From assembly GCA_964629885.1 (NCBI GenBank), contig CAZVRJ010000011.1, forward strand, positions 1 through 64,000: a DNA stretch of 64,000 bases, written 5' to 3'. Position numbers and translations under genes: made by a program. Shown piece after piece: positions 34,705 to 42,776 of this stretch. The DNA is from CAYWCV01 sp964629885. GTDB taxonomy: Bacteria > Bacteroidota > Rhodothermia > Balneolales > CAYWCV01. The notes beneath the pieces were generated by a model. The model was not told the DNA's origin, made no database searches, and was given only the letters and a program-made list of their open reading frames with translations. Positions within the stretch are counted from its first letter, which is position 1, and every line of letters starts with the position of its first letter.

Positions 34705-35661
34705 ATGAAAGTAACAGTTGTAGGCGCAGGCGGTAATGTAGGCGCAACCGTAGCCTTAGCCGTCGCACAGCGCGATTATGCAAAAGAAGTAATTTTGGTC
34801 GACCTTGAGCGCATCGAAGGCGACAAAACATTTTATCCGTCAGTAGGTCGTGGACTCGACCAGTGGCAGACATCACCCATCTTCGGATTCGACACCCGAC
34901 TGAAGGGTTCCACAAACTATGATGACACGGCTGGGTCAGATATCTGCGTGATAACTGCAGGTGTACCACGCCGCCCAGGTATGAGCCGCGACGATCTTCT
35001 TTCGATCAACGCCAACATCGTTAAGACGGTTACTGAGAAGTTGGTTGAGAAGTCGCCCAATACAATCATTATCGTTGTCTCCAATCCATTGGATGTAATG
35101 ACCTATGTGGCCTACAAGGCCAGCAAGCTCCCTGCAAACCAAGTGATGGGAATGGCTGGAATTCTCGATACGGCCCGTTATAGAGCCTTCTTAGCCGAAG
35201 CGTTGGATATATCGCCCAAAGACATCCAGGCGCTTCTGCTGGGTGGACACGGCGACACCATGGTTCCACTGCCAAGGTACACCACTGTATCGGGTATACC
35301 TGTGACCCAGTTAATCGCCAAAGACAAGCTTGATGCCATTGTTGAACGTGCTAAAGTTGGTGGTGGCGAGCTCGTGGGTCTTATGGGTACATCAGCTTGG
35401 TATGCACCGGGTGCTGCAGCTGCGCAAATGGTTGAGGCCATCGCTCTAGATCAAAATCGTATTTTCCCATGTGCTGCATGGCTTACTGGTGAGTACGGGA
35501 TCAATGACCTCTATCTTGGAGTACCTGTGAAATTGGGTAAGGGTGGCATCAAACAGATCATTGAGGTTGAACTCGACGATCAGGAGCAAGAGCTCTTAAT
35601 GAAGTCGGCTGCTTCCGTTCGGTCGGGGGTTGACGACTTAGCCCGCATTCAACAAGCTTAA
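34705..35661 (+). CDS. mdh: Malate dehydrogenase (LDH-like bacterial type)
   Basis: The 318-residue protein has the NAD-binding VVGAGGNVGATVA, the substrate-loop arginines in RRPGMSRDDLL, VSNPLDVMTY and the catalytic histidine in GGHGDTMVP. Arginine residues at the flexible loop mark it as malate rather than lactate dehydrogenase. It interconverts malate and oxaloacetate with NAD in the TCA cycle. A strong hairpin follows at 35681. Confidence 0.94.
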   Translation: MKVTVVGAGGNVGATVALAVAQRDYAKEVILVDLERIEGDKTFYPSVGRGLDQWQTSPIFGFDTRLKGSTNYDDTAGSDICVITAGVPRRPGMSRDDLLSINANIVKTVTEKLVEKSPNTIIIVVSNPLDVMTYVAYKASKLPANQVMGMAGILDTARYRAFLAEALDISPKDIQALLLGGHGDTMVPLPRYTTVSGIPVTQLIAKDKLDAIVERAKVGGGELVGLMGTSAWYAPGAAAAQMVEAIALDQNRIFPCAAWLTGEYGINDLYLGVPVKLGKGGIKQIIEVELDDQEQELLMKSAASVRSGVDDLARIQQA

Positions 35662-35680
35662 TTTTTTTATATTTCGGAGA

Positions 35681-35710
35681 TGCCGGACTGGTGCAACCAT
35701 CAGTCCGGCA
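35681..35710. other. Perfect hairpin after mdh, twin of the one at 38489
   Basis: TGCCGGACTG (35681-35690) pairs perfectly with CAGTCCGGCA (35701-35710) around a 10-nt loop. A T-rich stretch lies before it, not after, so termination on the plus strand is doubtful. It shares its core TGCCGGAC/GTCCGGCA with the hairpin at the end of the next gene. Confidence 0.7.
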
Positions 35711-35758
35711 CTCACTTGATGGAGCTTAGTATCCTCCAGATTGTCCACTCTGTAGTTT

Positions 35759-38503
35759 GTGTCGATCCTGAATAATCGAATTCATATTACCTTGGTAACA
35801 AAGGAGGAGTCCGTCATCCAGTCACTAGATGAGGCACTCTTCGGACTTCATGTTGAGTATTCGATCGACAGGGTGATTGCCAGAGCTGAAGATGCAGCCA
35901 CAGTTATCGAAAAAGACACGGATTTTGTTTTCATATCGTGTAACGAAAATGCCGAAAACGGTATAAAATTCATCAACACGCTACGTGAAAGAGGGTTGCG
36001 GGCACCTGTTGTGGTTCTCGTAAAAAAGGCAGATGCGCGTGATGCCGTCGAAATGATGAGAATGGGCGCATTCGATTACATACCTGAATACGAAATTTCG
36101 GTTGAACGTATCACCTATGTAATCAAGTCGGGGCAGATGTTACGCGATGCTGACCGCGAGAAGCAAAGGGCATTGTATGAGTTGGAAGAGTCGAGACACC
36201 GTCTTCGTGAAGCTCAAATGTTGGCGCGTGTTTCGAGCTATGAGTACAATATCCATACGCACGACATCAAGATATCCGAATCATTCCATCGGCTTTTCAG
36301 GTTACCCAGACGTTTTACAAAGCTTAGTGGTGACGAATTGAGGAAATTCATTCACCCTGATGATTTACATGAAGCATTGAGTCGATTTTTGGCATGTGCT
36401 GAAACAGGTGTCGAATTTAGGCATGAGTTTCGGGCGCTGTTTCCAGATGGGAAGGTTTTTTATCTGACCGGGGCAGGTGTGAGGAAGCTCGATGAAAATG
36501 GCAACCCATTTAAGATTGTAGGCACCGTACAAGACATTACCGAGCAGAAGAACACTGAAAACACGCTTCGTGAGAACGCATCATTGTTGAAGTCGATAAA
36601 TCACAACATAAAGGAGGGTATTTATCGAAGTACTCGTGACGAGGGTCTGATTTATGCCAACCAAGCATTTGCCAACATGTTCGGCTACGACTCGCCTGAT
36701 GATGTGAAGTCGATTCCGATCAATGCGCTTTATGCCGACCCTACCATGCGGAAGCAGATTTTACAGAGTTTAGAACGAGGAATCGATAGAAGTAACGACG
36801 AGGTTTTATTTATTAGGCGCGACGGCACCCATTTTTGGGGTTTGCTAAAAAGTATTAGCACGATCGACTCTGATGGCAGGGTAATCTTCGATGGAGCCAT
36901 CATCGACATTTCAGACAGGAAAAAGTTTGAGGTTGAGCTGAGGAAGGCGAAGGAAGCGGCCGAATCTGCAGCCGTCACAAAGTCAGAATTCCTTTCTAAC
37001 ATGAGCCATGAGATTCGCACCCCAATGAATGCCATTCTTGGGCTGATCGACCTCTTGCTTCAGGAAGATTTTAAAGATAAGAACCTGGAAAATCTCAAGG
37101 CAATCAAGTACTCTGCCGATAATCTTCTCGTGATCATCAACGACATTCTCGACTTTTCAAAGATCGAAGCGGGGAAGGTCAATTTTGAGCATATCGACTT
37201 CAACATCCAGGAGTTGATGAACGATCTATTGTACACCCAAAAGATTCGGTCGGACACTAAAGGCATAGAGCTAAATCTTGAAATTGAGCTTGATGTCCCC
37301 AGATATCTAAATGGGGATCCCTATCGGCTAAATCAGATAATGCTTAACCTGACAAGTAATGCCATCAAGTTTACAAACATTGGCCGTGTTGATGTCAATG
37401 TTAGCAGGATCTACGAAGACGAGTCGGGAATTGGTTTGTCGATATCCGTGAAGGATACTGGGATCGGCATTCCGCAGGCGAAGATCAATACCATCTTTGA
37501 AAGCTTTACACAAGCTTATACCGACACAAGCCGAAAGTACGGTGGTACTGGTCTTGGATTGGCTATTACAAAAAAGTTGGTAGAAATGCAGGGTGGCAGC
37601 ATCATGGTGAAAAGCCGTGTCGGTGTTGGATCCGATTTCACGTTTATTTTGAAGTTCCAGAAGGGAAATCCAATCAACAAAGAGACCGTTGAGAGAATTG
37701 TAGCTCGCAAGGACTTGAAACAAAGCAAGATTCTAGTTGCCGAAGACAACACGATGAATCAGTTTGTGATCAACAAATTGCTTATTAAGTGGAATGCCGT
37801 AGTTTTTATAGCCGACAATGGCAGCAAAGCATTAGAAATATTAGAACGTGAACCAATCGATGTCGTTCTAATGGACTTGCAAATGCCCGAGTTAAATGGT
37901 TACGATACGACCAAGATTATTCGCGATTCGAATAGTTTGGTTTTAAACCATAAAGTCCCCATTATTGCACTTACGGCAGATGCATTTTCTGAGACAAGAA
38001 AAAAGGTGCTTGAATCTGGTTTTGATGATTTTGTTACGAAACCATTTGATCAGGATACCTTATTTTTAAAAATCAAACGCCAGCAATACAAGGCGCGAGA
38101 AATCGAAAACCACGAATCAATTGGACCCGCTATGTCAGACGCAAATAAGGATGGACTTGTTGACCTATCGTATTTTAGGGAGGTTGTTGGCGACGACGAT
38201 GATATGCTCGTCGAGTTGTTGACCATGTTTCTAGACCAGAACCCGAAAGAGATCACCGACTTGAAATTCATGCACGAAGCAGGCAGCATGGACGACGTCA
38301 AAAAATTGGCACACAAAATGAAGTCAAGCTTGGGCACACTGGGCATGAAGGCCACCGTTCATGTGTTGAACATGATCGAAAAAGAGGCTCTTGAAGGGAA
38401 TAAAGTAAGAGTAGGCGAGTTGGTGGCAGTAGTAGCCCACAGCTGCGATCTGGCAAGGGCAGAGATCAATGCGATTGTAGATCGGATTAGTGCCGGACGA
38501 TAG
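35759..38503 (+). CDS. Hybrid histidine kinase: degenerate receiver, two PAS, kinase core, receiver, HPt
   Basis: The 914-residue soluble protein starts at GTG. In order it has a receiver-like domain (about 8-125), two PAS domains (about 155-265 and 275-390, the first ending IVGTVQDITEQK), HisKA with His417 in SNMSHEIRTPMN, and an ATPase with GTGLGLAITKK. A receiver follows with Asp706 (VLMDLQMPELNG), then an HPt domain with His852 (LAHKMKSS). In the first receiver the usual phospho-Asp position reads FISCNEN, so it probably cannot be phosphorylated. This is a full internal phosphorelay; the final regulator is not adjacent. Perfect hairpins with a shared core flank the gene. Confidence 0.93.
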   Translation: MSILNNRIHITLVTKEESVIQSLDEALFGLHVEYSIDRVIARAEDAATVIEKDTDFVFISCNENAENGIKFINTLRERGLRAPVVVLVKKADARDAVEMMRMGAFDYIPEYEISVERITYVIKSGQMLRDADREKQRALYELEESRHRLREAQMLARVSSYEYNIHTHDIKISESFHRLFRLPRRFTKLSGDELRKFIHPDDLHEALSRFLACAETGVEFRHEFRALFPDGKVFYLTGAGVRKLDENGNPFKIVGTVQDITEQKNTENTLRENASLLKSINHNIKEGIYRSTRDEGLIYANQAFANMFGYDSPDDVKSIPINALYADPTMRKQILQSLERGIDRSNDEVLFIRRDGTHFWGLLKSISTIDSDGRVIFDGAIIDISDRKKFEVELRKAKEAAESAAVTKSEFLSNMSHEIRTPMNAILGLIDLLLQEDFKDKNLENLKAIKYSADNLLVIINDILDFSKIEAGKVNFEHIDFNIQELMNDLLYTQKIRSDTKGIELNLEIELDVPRYLNGDPYRLNQIMLNLTSNAIKFTNIGRVDVNVSRIYEDESGIGLSISVKDTGIGIPQAKINTIFESFTQAYTDTSRKYGGTGLGLAITKKLVEMQGGSIMVKSRVGVGSDFTFILKFQKGNPINKETVERIVARKDLKQSKILVAEDNTMNQFVINKLLIKWNAVVFIADNGSKALEILEREPIDVVLMDLQMPELNGYDTTKIIRDSNSLVLNHKVPIIALTADAFSETRKKVLESGFDDFVTKPFDQDTLFLKIKRQQYKAREIENHESIGPAMSDANKDGLVDLSYFREVVGDDDDMLVELLTMFLDQNPKEITDLKFMHEAGSMDDVKKLAHKMKSSLGTLGMKATVHVLNMIEKEALEGNKVRVGELVAVVAHSCDLARAEINAIVDRISAGR

Positions 38504-38525
38504 GGACATGCCCAAGTCCGGCACT
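38489..38525. terminator. Hairpin at the end of the hybrid kinase gene
   Basis: AGTGCCGGAC (38489-38498) pairs with GTCCGGCACT (38516-38525). The left arm overlaps the last codons and the stop at 38501. No long T-run follows. Its core equals that of the hairpin at 35681-35710. Confidence 0.6.
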
Positions 38526-38536
38526 TCCTAAGTGTG

Positions 38537-38998
38537 TCAATCAGTCGTTTCGATTACTTTTGTTCCGGCCATATTGTCGCCAAAGCGTCGGCCTTCAGCA
38601 TCGGTGAGTACTTTAAATACTTCGACTAAACCGATCACGAGTCCTGCAATACTCAATATCATTATGGCCAACCAACCCAATATGGGTATAAATAGCAGGA
38701 TACCATTGAATGCTCCTAAGGCGAACATCCAGTTTCTCCGAATGGACTTCTCAATGGTCATTTTTGAGCCGTCATTGGTAATTGGGCGGAGCTTCATCAC
38801 TTTCTTGCCAATAGAGCGGCCGTCCATGAAATCAAGCTCTAATCCATCTCTTAGCAACATGTACGCTGCACCAGCTATTGATCCCACCAACGGGATAAAG
38901 CTTATAACTGCGGCAATAACGCCGTCGATCAAGGCTGCAACAAAACGTTTTGCGAGGTCTGCTTTCACCAAGCCACCTCCCATGCTAATATTTTCCAT
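38537..38998 (-). CDS. RDD-family membrane protein
   Basis: The 153-residue protein shows the RDD signature residues. These are Arg and Asp in AKRFVAALIDGVI, then GRSIGKKVMKLRPI, and FGDNMAGTKVI at the end, with three hydrophobic stretches between. RDD proteins are small inner-membrane proteins; some act in Na+/H+ antiport, most are uncharacterised. It converges on the hybrid kinase gene. The start at 38998 is preceded by GAAGGGG, a good ribosome-binding site. Confidence 0.82.
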   Translation of the reverse strand: MENISMGGGLVKADLAKRFVAALIDGVIAAVISFIPLVGSIAGAAYMLLRDGLELDFMDGRSIGKKVMKLRPITNDGSKMTIEKSIRRNWMFALGAFNGILLFIPILGWLAIMILSIAGLVIGLVEVFKVLTDAEGRRFGDNMAGTKVIETTD

Positions 38999-39113
38999 TC
39001 GAAATCCCCTTCAGTTTTTGTTTGTTTGAGCAATTCAATAGGTTGACCAACCATCGGTCATCCAAATCCTGAACTTACAATACGAAAAAAAACTGAAAAC
39101 GGGCTCACACCTC

Positions 39114-39926
39114 TTAGGGTGCAGAGAATAAAATAATATCCTCTGCTATCAGACCCTTGTCGTTCTCTGTTAGCGTGAATTCGAAGATCAGGTCGCGACT
39201 TGGCACAAAGCTTGTATCAAAGTTTGGCTCAAACTGGGATATGTGGGCAAATACCGTCTTGTAGGGCGAGCTGTCAGATCTTGAGTCGGTAACCCACAAT
39301 GGAAGATCATAGCGGTTCAAGAAGCGAAGGAATCCATATCCATCATCGTGGCTGAAATCATAGCAAACACCTCTGACTCGCGAACCAACCTTACCCCATT
39401 CAGTCGTGTTTCCCTGTACAGGCAATAAGCCAGGAACCATAAATCCTGATATAAAGAAATCGGCTTCTTTCTTTAGAGCGGGGGGGATGTAATTGAATCC
39501 CATGAGCTCCACTCTGCATCCGTAAGATTGAATCTTACGAATAACCCTCACAAAGTCGGGGTCGTTGGTAAGCAACACCACATGGTTGAGGTCTTTGCAC
39601 TGTTCGATCATGTCGAGCGCCATTTCGACGGATACACTTGGGCGCGTCAGTGGATCGCCCGTTTCCGTGTTTTTAGGCACTATAACTTGTTTTTCGATTA
39701 CTTTGAACTCAAAATCTCTCAAAACTTCGCAAAAGCGGTTAGTCTTGTTTCTGTAGCCCAAGTCTTCGGATGCACGCTCTTGGTCTATGGCAAGGTAGAC
39801 ATTGAATCTACCTGGCTGATAGCCGCTTCGGAGGGCGTATTTTCTTAGATTGTCGAAGCGAAGACCGAACCCGCCGTTAAAACTTACGCTGAGGGCATCG
39901 ACGAAGATGCCTGTACGGAACGACAT
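39114..39926 (-). CDS. NYN-domain nuclease-like protein with C-terminal cold-shock-like domain
   Basis: The 270-residue protein begins with an NYN (PIN-like) domain over about residues 1-165. The acidic residues expected for metal binding are in GIFVDALSVS, YLAIDQ and LLTNDPDFVRVI, followed by GCRVELMGF. NYN proteins of the LabA type are thought to be RNA nucleases. The C-terminal part (about 182-268) has VRGVCYDFSHDDGYGFLRF and KTVFAHISQ, the pattern of a cold-shock/S1-type RNA-binding fold. The combination suggests RNA processing. A run of seven C in the coding strand near 39480 is a possible error site, but the frame is intact. Confidence 0.8.
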   Translation of the reverse strand: MSFRTGIFVDALSVSFNGGFGLRFDNLRKYALRSGYQPGRFNVYLAIDQERASEDLGYRNKTNRFCEVLRDFEFKVIEKQVIVPKNTETGDPLTRPSVSVEMALDMIEQCKDLNHVVLLTNDPDFVRVIRKIQSYGCRVELMGFNYIPPALKKEADFFISGFMVPGLLPVQGNTTEWGKVGSRVRGVCYDFSHDDGYGFLRFLNRYDLPLWVTDSRSDSSPYKTVFAHISQFEPNFDTSFVPSRDLIFEFTLTENDKGLIAEDIILFSAP

Positions 39927-40029
39927 AAATAACCTTTCTAATATTATGGTAATAATTACAGCACACTAATGGTATCTTAGAATGATAAGAAAATCAGCGG
40001 TAAAATGCGTGTCGCATTTTAAGTATAGT

Positions 40030-40851
40030 CTACAAGTCTAGATTTGGATAGCTGCCCAGAACCTTCAAGAATAATACTGACTTAGACAATGTATGCACGA
40101 CATTCTTGCCTTGGTCTGAGCTTGCGTCGATATTGAGGTCTAGATAGAAGTCATAATTCCAAGGTACACCCACTCTTGGTCGTGACTCAATCTTACTTAG
40201 ATTGACCTTGGCTTCTCGAATCATTCCTAGAAGCTCGTACAGGGAGCCGGGTTTGTCTTCGATTCGTACGACTAGGCTGGTTTTTGTGTTCTCTTTCTTC
40301 GTTGGCCTTCTATCTGGATCTTTTGAAAGAACCAGAAAACGGGTGTAGTTGTGCGGATCCGTCTCGATCGACGGCATAAGTATGCGCGCCCCATAAATTT
40401 CGGCGCTTCTTGCACCGGCTATTGCTGCCACTCCCTTAGGACGATCCTCCATGATTTTTTTGACGGATCCAGCTGTGTCGTCCATTTCAACTACTTTAGC
40501 GGGATGAGTGGCTAGAAAAGCCCTGCATTGCTCGATAGCCATGGGATGCGACCAAATTTCTTTTACCTCATAGAGCGACGTATCGGGAGCGGCGATCAAA
40601 TTATGTGATATACGGAGGTAAGTCTCGCCCACAATATGCAAATCATACTTGAAAAGCCGGTCGTAATTGTAGATGAGTGAGCCAACAATTGAATTCTCGA
40701 TGGCAGTGATGGCATAATCGCACTTACCTAGCGAGCAGTCGCCGAAAACTTCATCGAACGTGTCGCGCTCCAAAAGTATTGGTTTGTCAAATATTTTTGC
40801 AGCCGCCTCTTCATGAAACGACCCACGAACACCCTGGATGGAAATAATCAC
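40030..40851 (-). CDS. pheA: Prephenate dehydratase (monofunctional, with ACT domain)
   Basis: The 273-residue enzyme has the two-lobed prephenate dehydratase domain (QGVRGSFHEEAA, AIENSIVGSL, and the catalytic NYTRF motif). It continues into an ACT domain at about 190-268 with the phenylalanine-binding ESRP motif. It converts prephenate to phenylpyruvate for phenylalanine synthesis, with feedback inhibition by phenylalanine expected from the ACT domain. No chorismate mutase domain is fused. The gene stands alone. Confidence 0.94.
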   Translation of the reverse strand: MIISIQGVRGSFHEEAAAKIFDKPILLERDTFDEVFGDCSLGKCDYAITAIENSIVGSLIYNYDRLFKYDLHIVGETYLRISHNLIAAPDTSLYEVKEIWSHPMAIEQCRAFLATHPAKVVEMDDTAGSVKKIMEDRPKGVAAIAGARSAEIYGARILMPSIETDPHNYTRFLVLSKDPDRRPTKKENTKTSLVVRIEDKPGSLYELLGMIREAKVNLSKIESRPRVGVPWNYDFYLDLNIDASSDQGKNVVHTLSKSVLFLKVLGSYPNLDL

Positions 40852-40984
40852 GCTTAAATGTGTTGAAATTCAAAGAAAGGAATATAATTCTAACCTACGA
40901 GGTTGTGGTGACGATGAAAATTATTTTTTTGAATTAATTTTTATGGAACACTGAAGGCGTTATCGTGGTTTCATTAAATGTTCG

Positions 40985-40992
40985 TAAATTTG
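40985..40992 (+). promoter_or_regulatory. Candidate Bacteroidota-type -7 element for the fasciclin gene
   Basis: TAAATTTG matches the TAnnTTTG -7 consensus known for the major sigma factor of Bacteroidota and lies 76 bp before the chosen ATG. No good TTTG is found at the expected -33 spacing, so this is tentative. Confidence 0.25.
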
Positions 40993-41067
40993 GATACTAC
41001 CACAAATTCCGCAAATGTCGAAAGTCAGACAATGGTAGTGAAACTTAAAAAACAACAACACACGCAA

Positions 41068-41628
41068 ATGAAAGCTATCGCAATTAAAGCCATCGGCAAA
41101 CTCACCCCGTTTGTAATGGCAGCTGTTCTCATGTTTGGTACATTCGCATGCACGCCTCAAGCAGAAGCTCCTGTTGAAGAAGCTCCTGTCGAAGAAGTTG
41201 CTCCTGCTAACGACATCGTTGCCGTAGCAAAATCGGCTGGTACATTCACAACGTTGGTCGCAGCTGTTGAAGCTGCCGGTTTGGCAGAAACTTTGATGGG
41301 CCCAGGTCCATACACCGTTTTCGCTCCAACCGATGAGGCTTTTGCTAAGCTTCCTGCGGGCACAGTCGAAAACCTGTTGCTTCCAGAAAACCTAGAGCAA
41401 CTCAGAGCTATCCTTCTATACCACGTTGTTAGTGGTAATGTAATGGCAGCTGATGTAGTTACCCTCAACTCGGCTACTACCGTTAATGGCGCATCAGTAG
41501 CTATCGCTGTTGGTGACGCAGGTGTTGTTCTTAATGGCACAACGAACGTTGTAACAACCGACATCACAGCCAGCAACGGCGTGATTCACGTTATCGACTC
41601 CGTATTGATGCCACCAGCTGGCAACTAA
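41068..41628 (+). CDS. Fasciclin (FAS1)-domain lipoprotein
   Basis: The 186-residue protein has a lipoprotein signal ending FGTFACTP (Cys28). A short acidic repeat linker (EAPVEEAPVEE) follows, then one FAS1 domain with TVFAPTDEAFAKLP and the H-box (LYHVVSGNVMAADV), ending NGVIHVIDSVLMP. FAS1 domains mediate adhesion and cell-surface interactions. The start at 41068 begins the signal; an upstream in-frame ATG at 40978 would add 30 charged residues before it. A strong terminator lies 29 bp after the stop. Confidence 0.92.
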   Translation: MKAIAIKAIGKLTPFVMAAVLMFGTFACTPQAEAPVEEAPVEEVAPANDIVAVAKSAGTFTTLVAAVEAAGLAETLMGPGPYTVFAPTDEAFAKLPAGTVENLLLPENLEQLRAILLYHVVSGNVMAADVVTLNSATTVNGASVAIAVGDAGVVLNGTTNVVTTDITASNGVIHVIDSVLMPPAGN

Positions 41629-41656
41629 ACACACGTTTTTTTAACGTTGTTATAAG

Positions 41657-41688
41657 GCCACATCACATGTTGATGTGGCTTTTTTTTT
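41657..41688 (+). terminator. Rho-independent terminator of the fasciclin gene
   Basis: GCCACATCA (41657-41665) pairs with TGATGTGGC (41671-41679), loop CATGT, followed by nine T. Confidence 0.92.
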
Positions 41689-41776
41689 GTGCTTCAGCCT
41701 TGTACATTGTAAGAAGGCCTGTGTCGATCTGAACGTCGTTGGGTCATAATAACTGCACCGGATTATCCATATAGCC

Positions 41777-42694
41777 ATGAAACGCATCCTAATATGCCTT
41801 AGCTTGGAACCCTTCGATAAACACATCATATCGTACGTGTCGAAGGTTCCACAACTGTTCGATGGGGCACAATTGCATCTTGTACACGTCTTAAAAGATA
41901 GTGTGAACAATTTTCCCGCTTCCGAAATGGAGGAGTCGCTTGATCTGAATAATGATGGTTTCGACGCAGACGACTTGCGACAACATGCCATCAAGGTTGG
42001 ACTCAAGGGTGCCGAGACGTCCATCGCTGCGGTACTCAAAGGATCACCTTCATCCGAAATATTGCGTTATATGCATGCGTGGGATATTGAACTTGCATTT
42101 TTAGGTAAACGAGATCATGATCACGGTGCTGGATATCTTGCTTCACAGCTCGCATCACGGTCGCCTGCTAGCCTATGGTTGGTGCCAGAGTCGGATAGCG
42201 TATCGTTGAGCCGTGTGCTACTTGCTACCGATTTTTCGGATGCGTCGGGTGTAGCCTACGATTGCGCAACCAAACTGACCATGCATTTACCACAAATTCA
42301 TGAATTGCATGTAGTTTCGGCATATAATGTGCCTGCAGGATACTTCAAATCTGGGCTGACCTACGACCAAATGAGCGAGAAAATGCGTGTAATTACCGAG
42401 AAGGGCTTGGATGATTGGATCGCATCAAGACCACAGATCGAAGGTGTGCAGGTCAAGCTTGATGTCGAGGAAGAAGACAATGGAACAGCATCTGCCATTC
42501 TGAGTGTCGCATCACGCATTGATGCCGATCTGTTGGTGCTTGGAAGTCGAGGTCGATCAGGACTTGCAGCTTTTTTGCTTGGCAGCACAACCGACAGAAT
42601 AATTCGCAGCGGTCATAAGTATCCCGTTTTTGTGGCACGAAGCCATGACGAGCAGACTAAACGGTTGTTGCGCGATCTCTTTCGGGTTGAGTAG
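41777..42694 (+). CDS. Tandem universal stress protein (two UspA domains)
   Basis: The 305-residue protein has two Usp domains, about 1-138 and 142-295. The second keeps the ATP-binding G-2x-G-9x-G(S/T) motif in VLGSRGRSGLAAFLLGS. The first has lost it (FLGKRDHDHGAGY), so probably only one domain binds nucleotide. Tandem Usps are common in Bacteroidota and serve stress survival in unclear ways. A bidirectional terminator separates it from the convergent metalloprotease. Confidence 0.9.
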   Translation: MKRILICLSLEPFDKHIISYVSKVPQLFDGAQLHLVHVLKDSVNNFPASEMEESLDLNNDGFDADDLRQHAIKVGLKGAETSIAAVLKGSPSSEILRYMHAWDIELAFLGKRDHDHGAGYLASQLASRSPASLWLVPESDSVSLSRVLLATDFSDASGVAYDCATKLTMHLPQIHELHVVSAYNVPAGYFKSGLTYDQMSEKMRVITEKGLDDWIASRPQIEGVQVKLDVEEEDNGTASAILSVASRIDADLLVLGSRGRSGLAAFLLGSTTDRIIRSGHKYPVFVARSHDEQTKRLLRDLFRVE

Positions 42695-42722
42695 CTAAGA
42701 TCGAAATCAAACTAATTGATAC

Positions 42723-42758
42723 AAAAAAAGCCCCACACATTCGTATGGGGCTTTTTTT
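42723..42758. terminator. Bidirectional terminator between usp and metalloprotease genes
   Basis: An A-run and AGCCCCA pair with TGGGGCT and a T-run (42723-42735 with 42746-42758, 10-nt loop). It serves both convergent genes. Confidence 0.92.
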
Positions 42759-42776
42759 ATGGAATCTTGATTGCTA

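Noticed and set aside
39480..39486. Run of seven identical bases as a phase-variation switch in the NYN gene
   Set aside because: The frame is intact through it and seven bases is short for slippage control; noted only as a possible error site.
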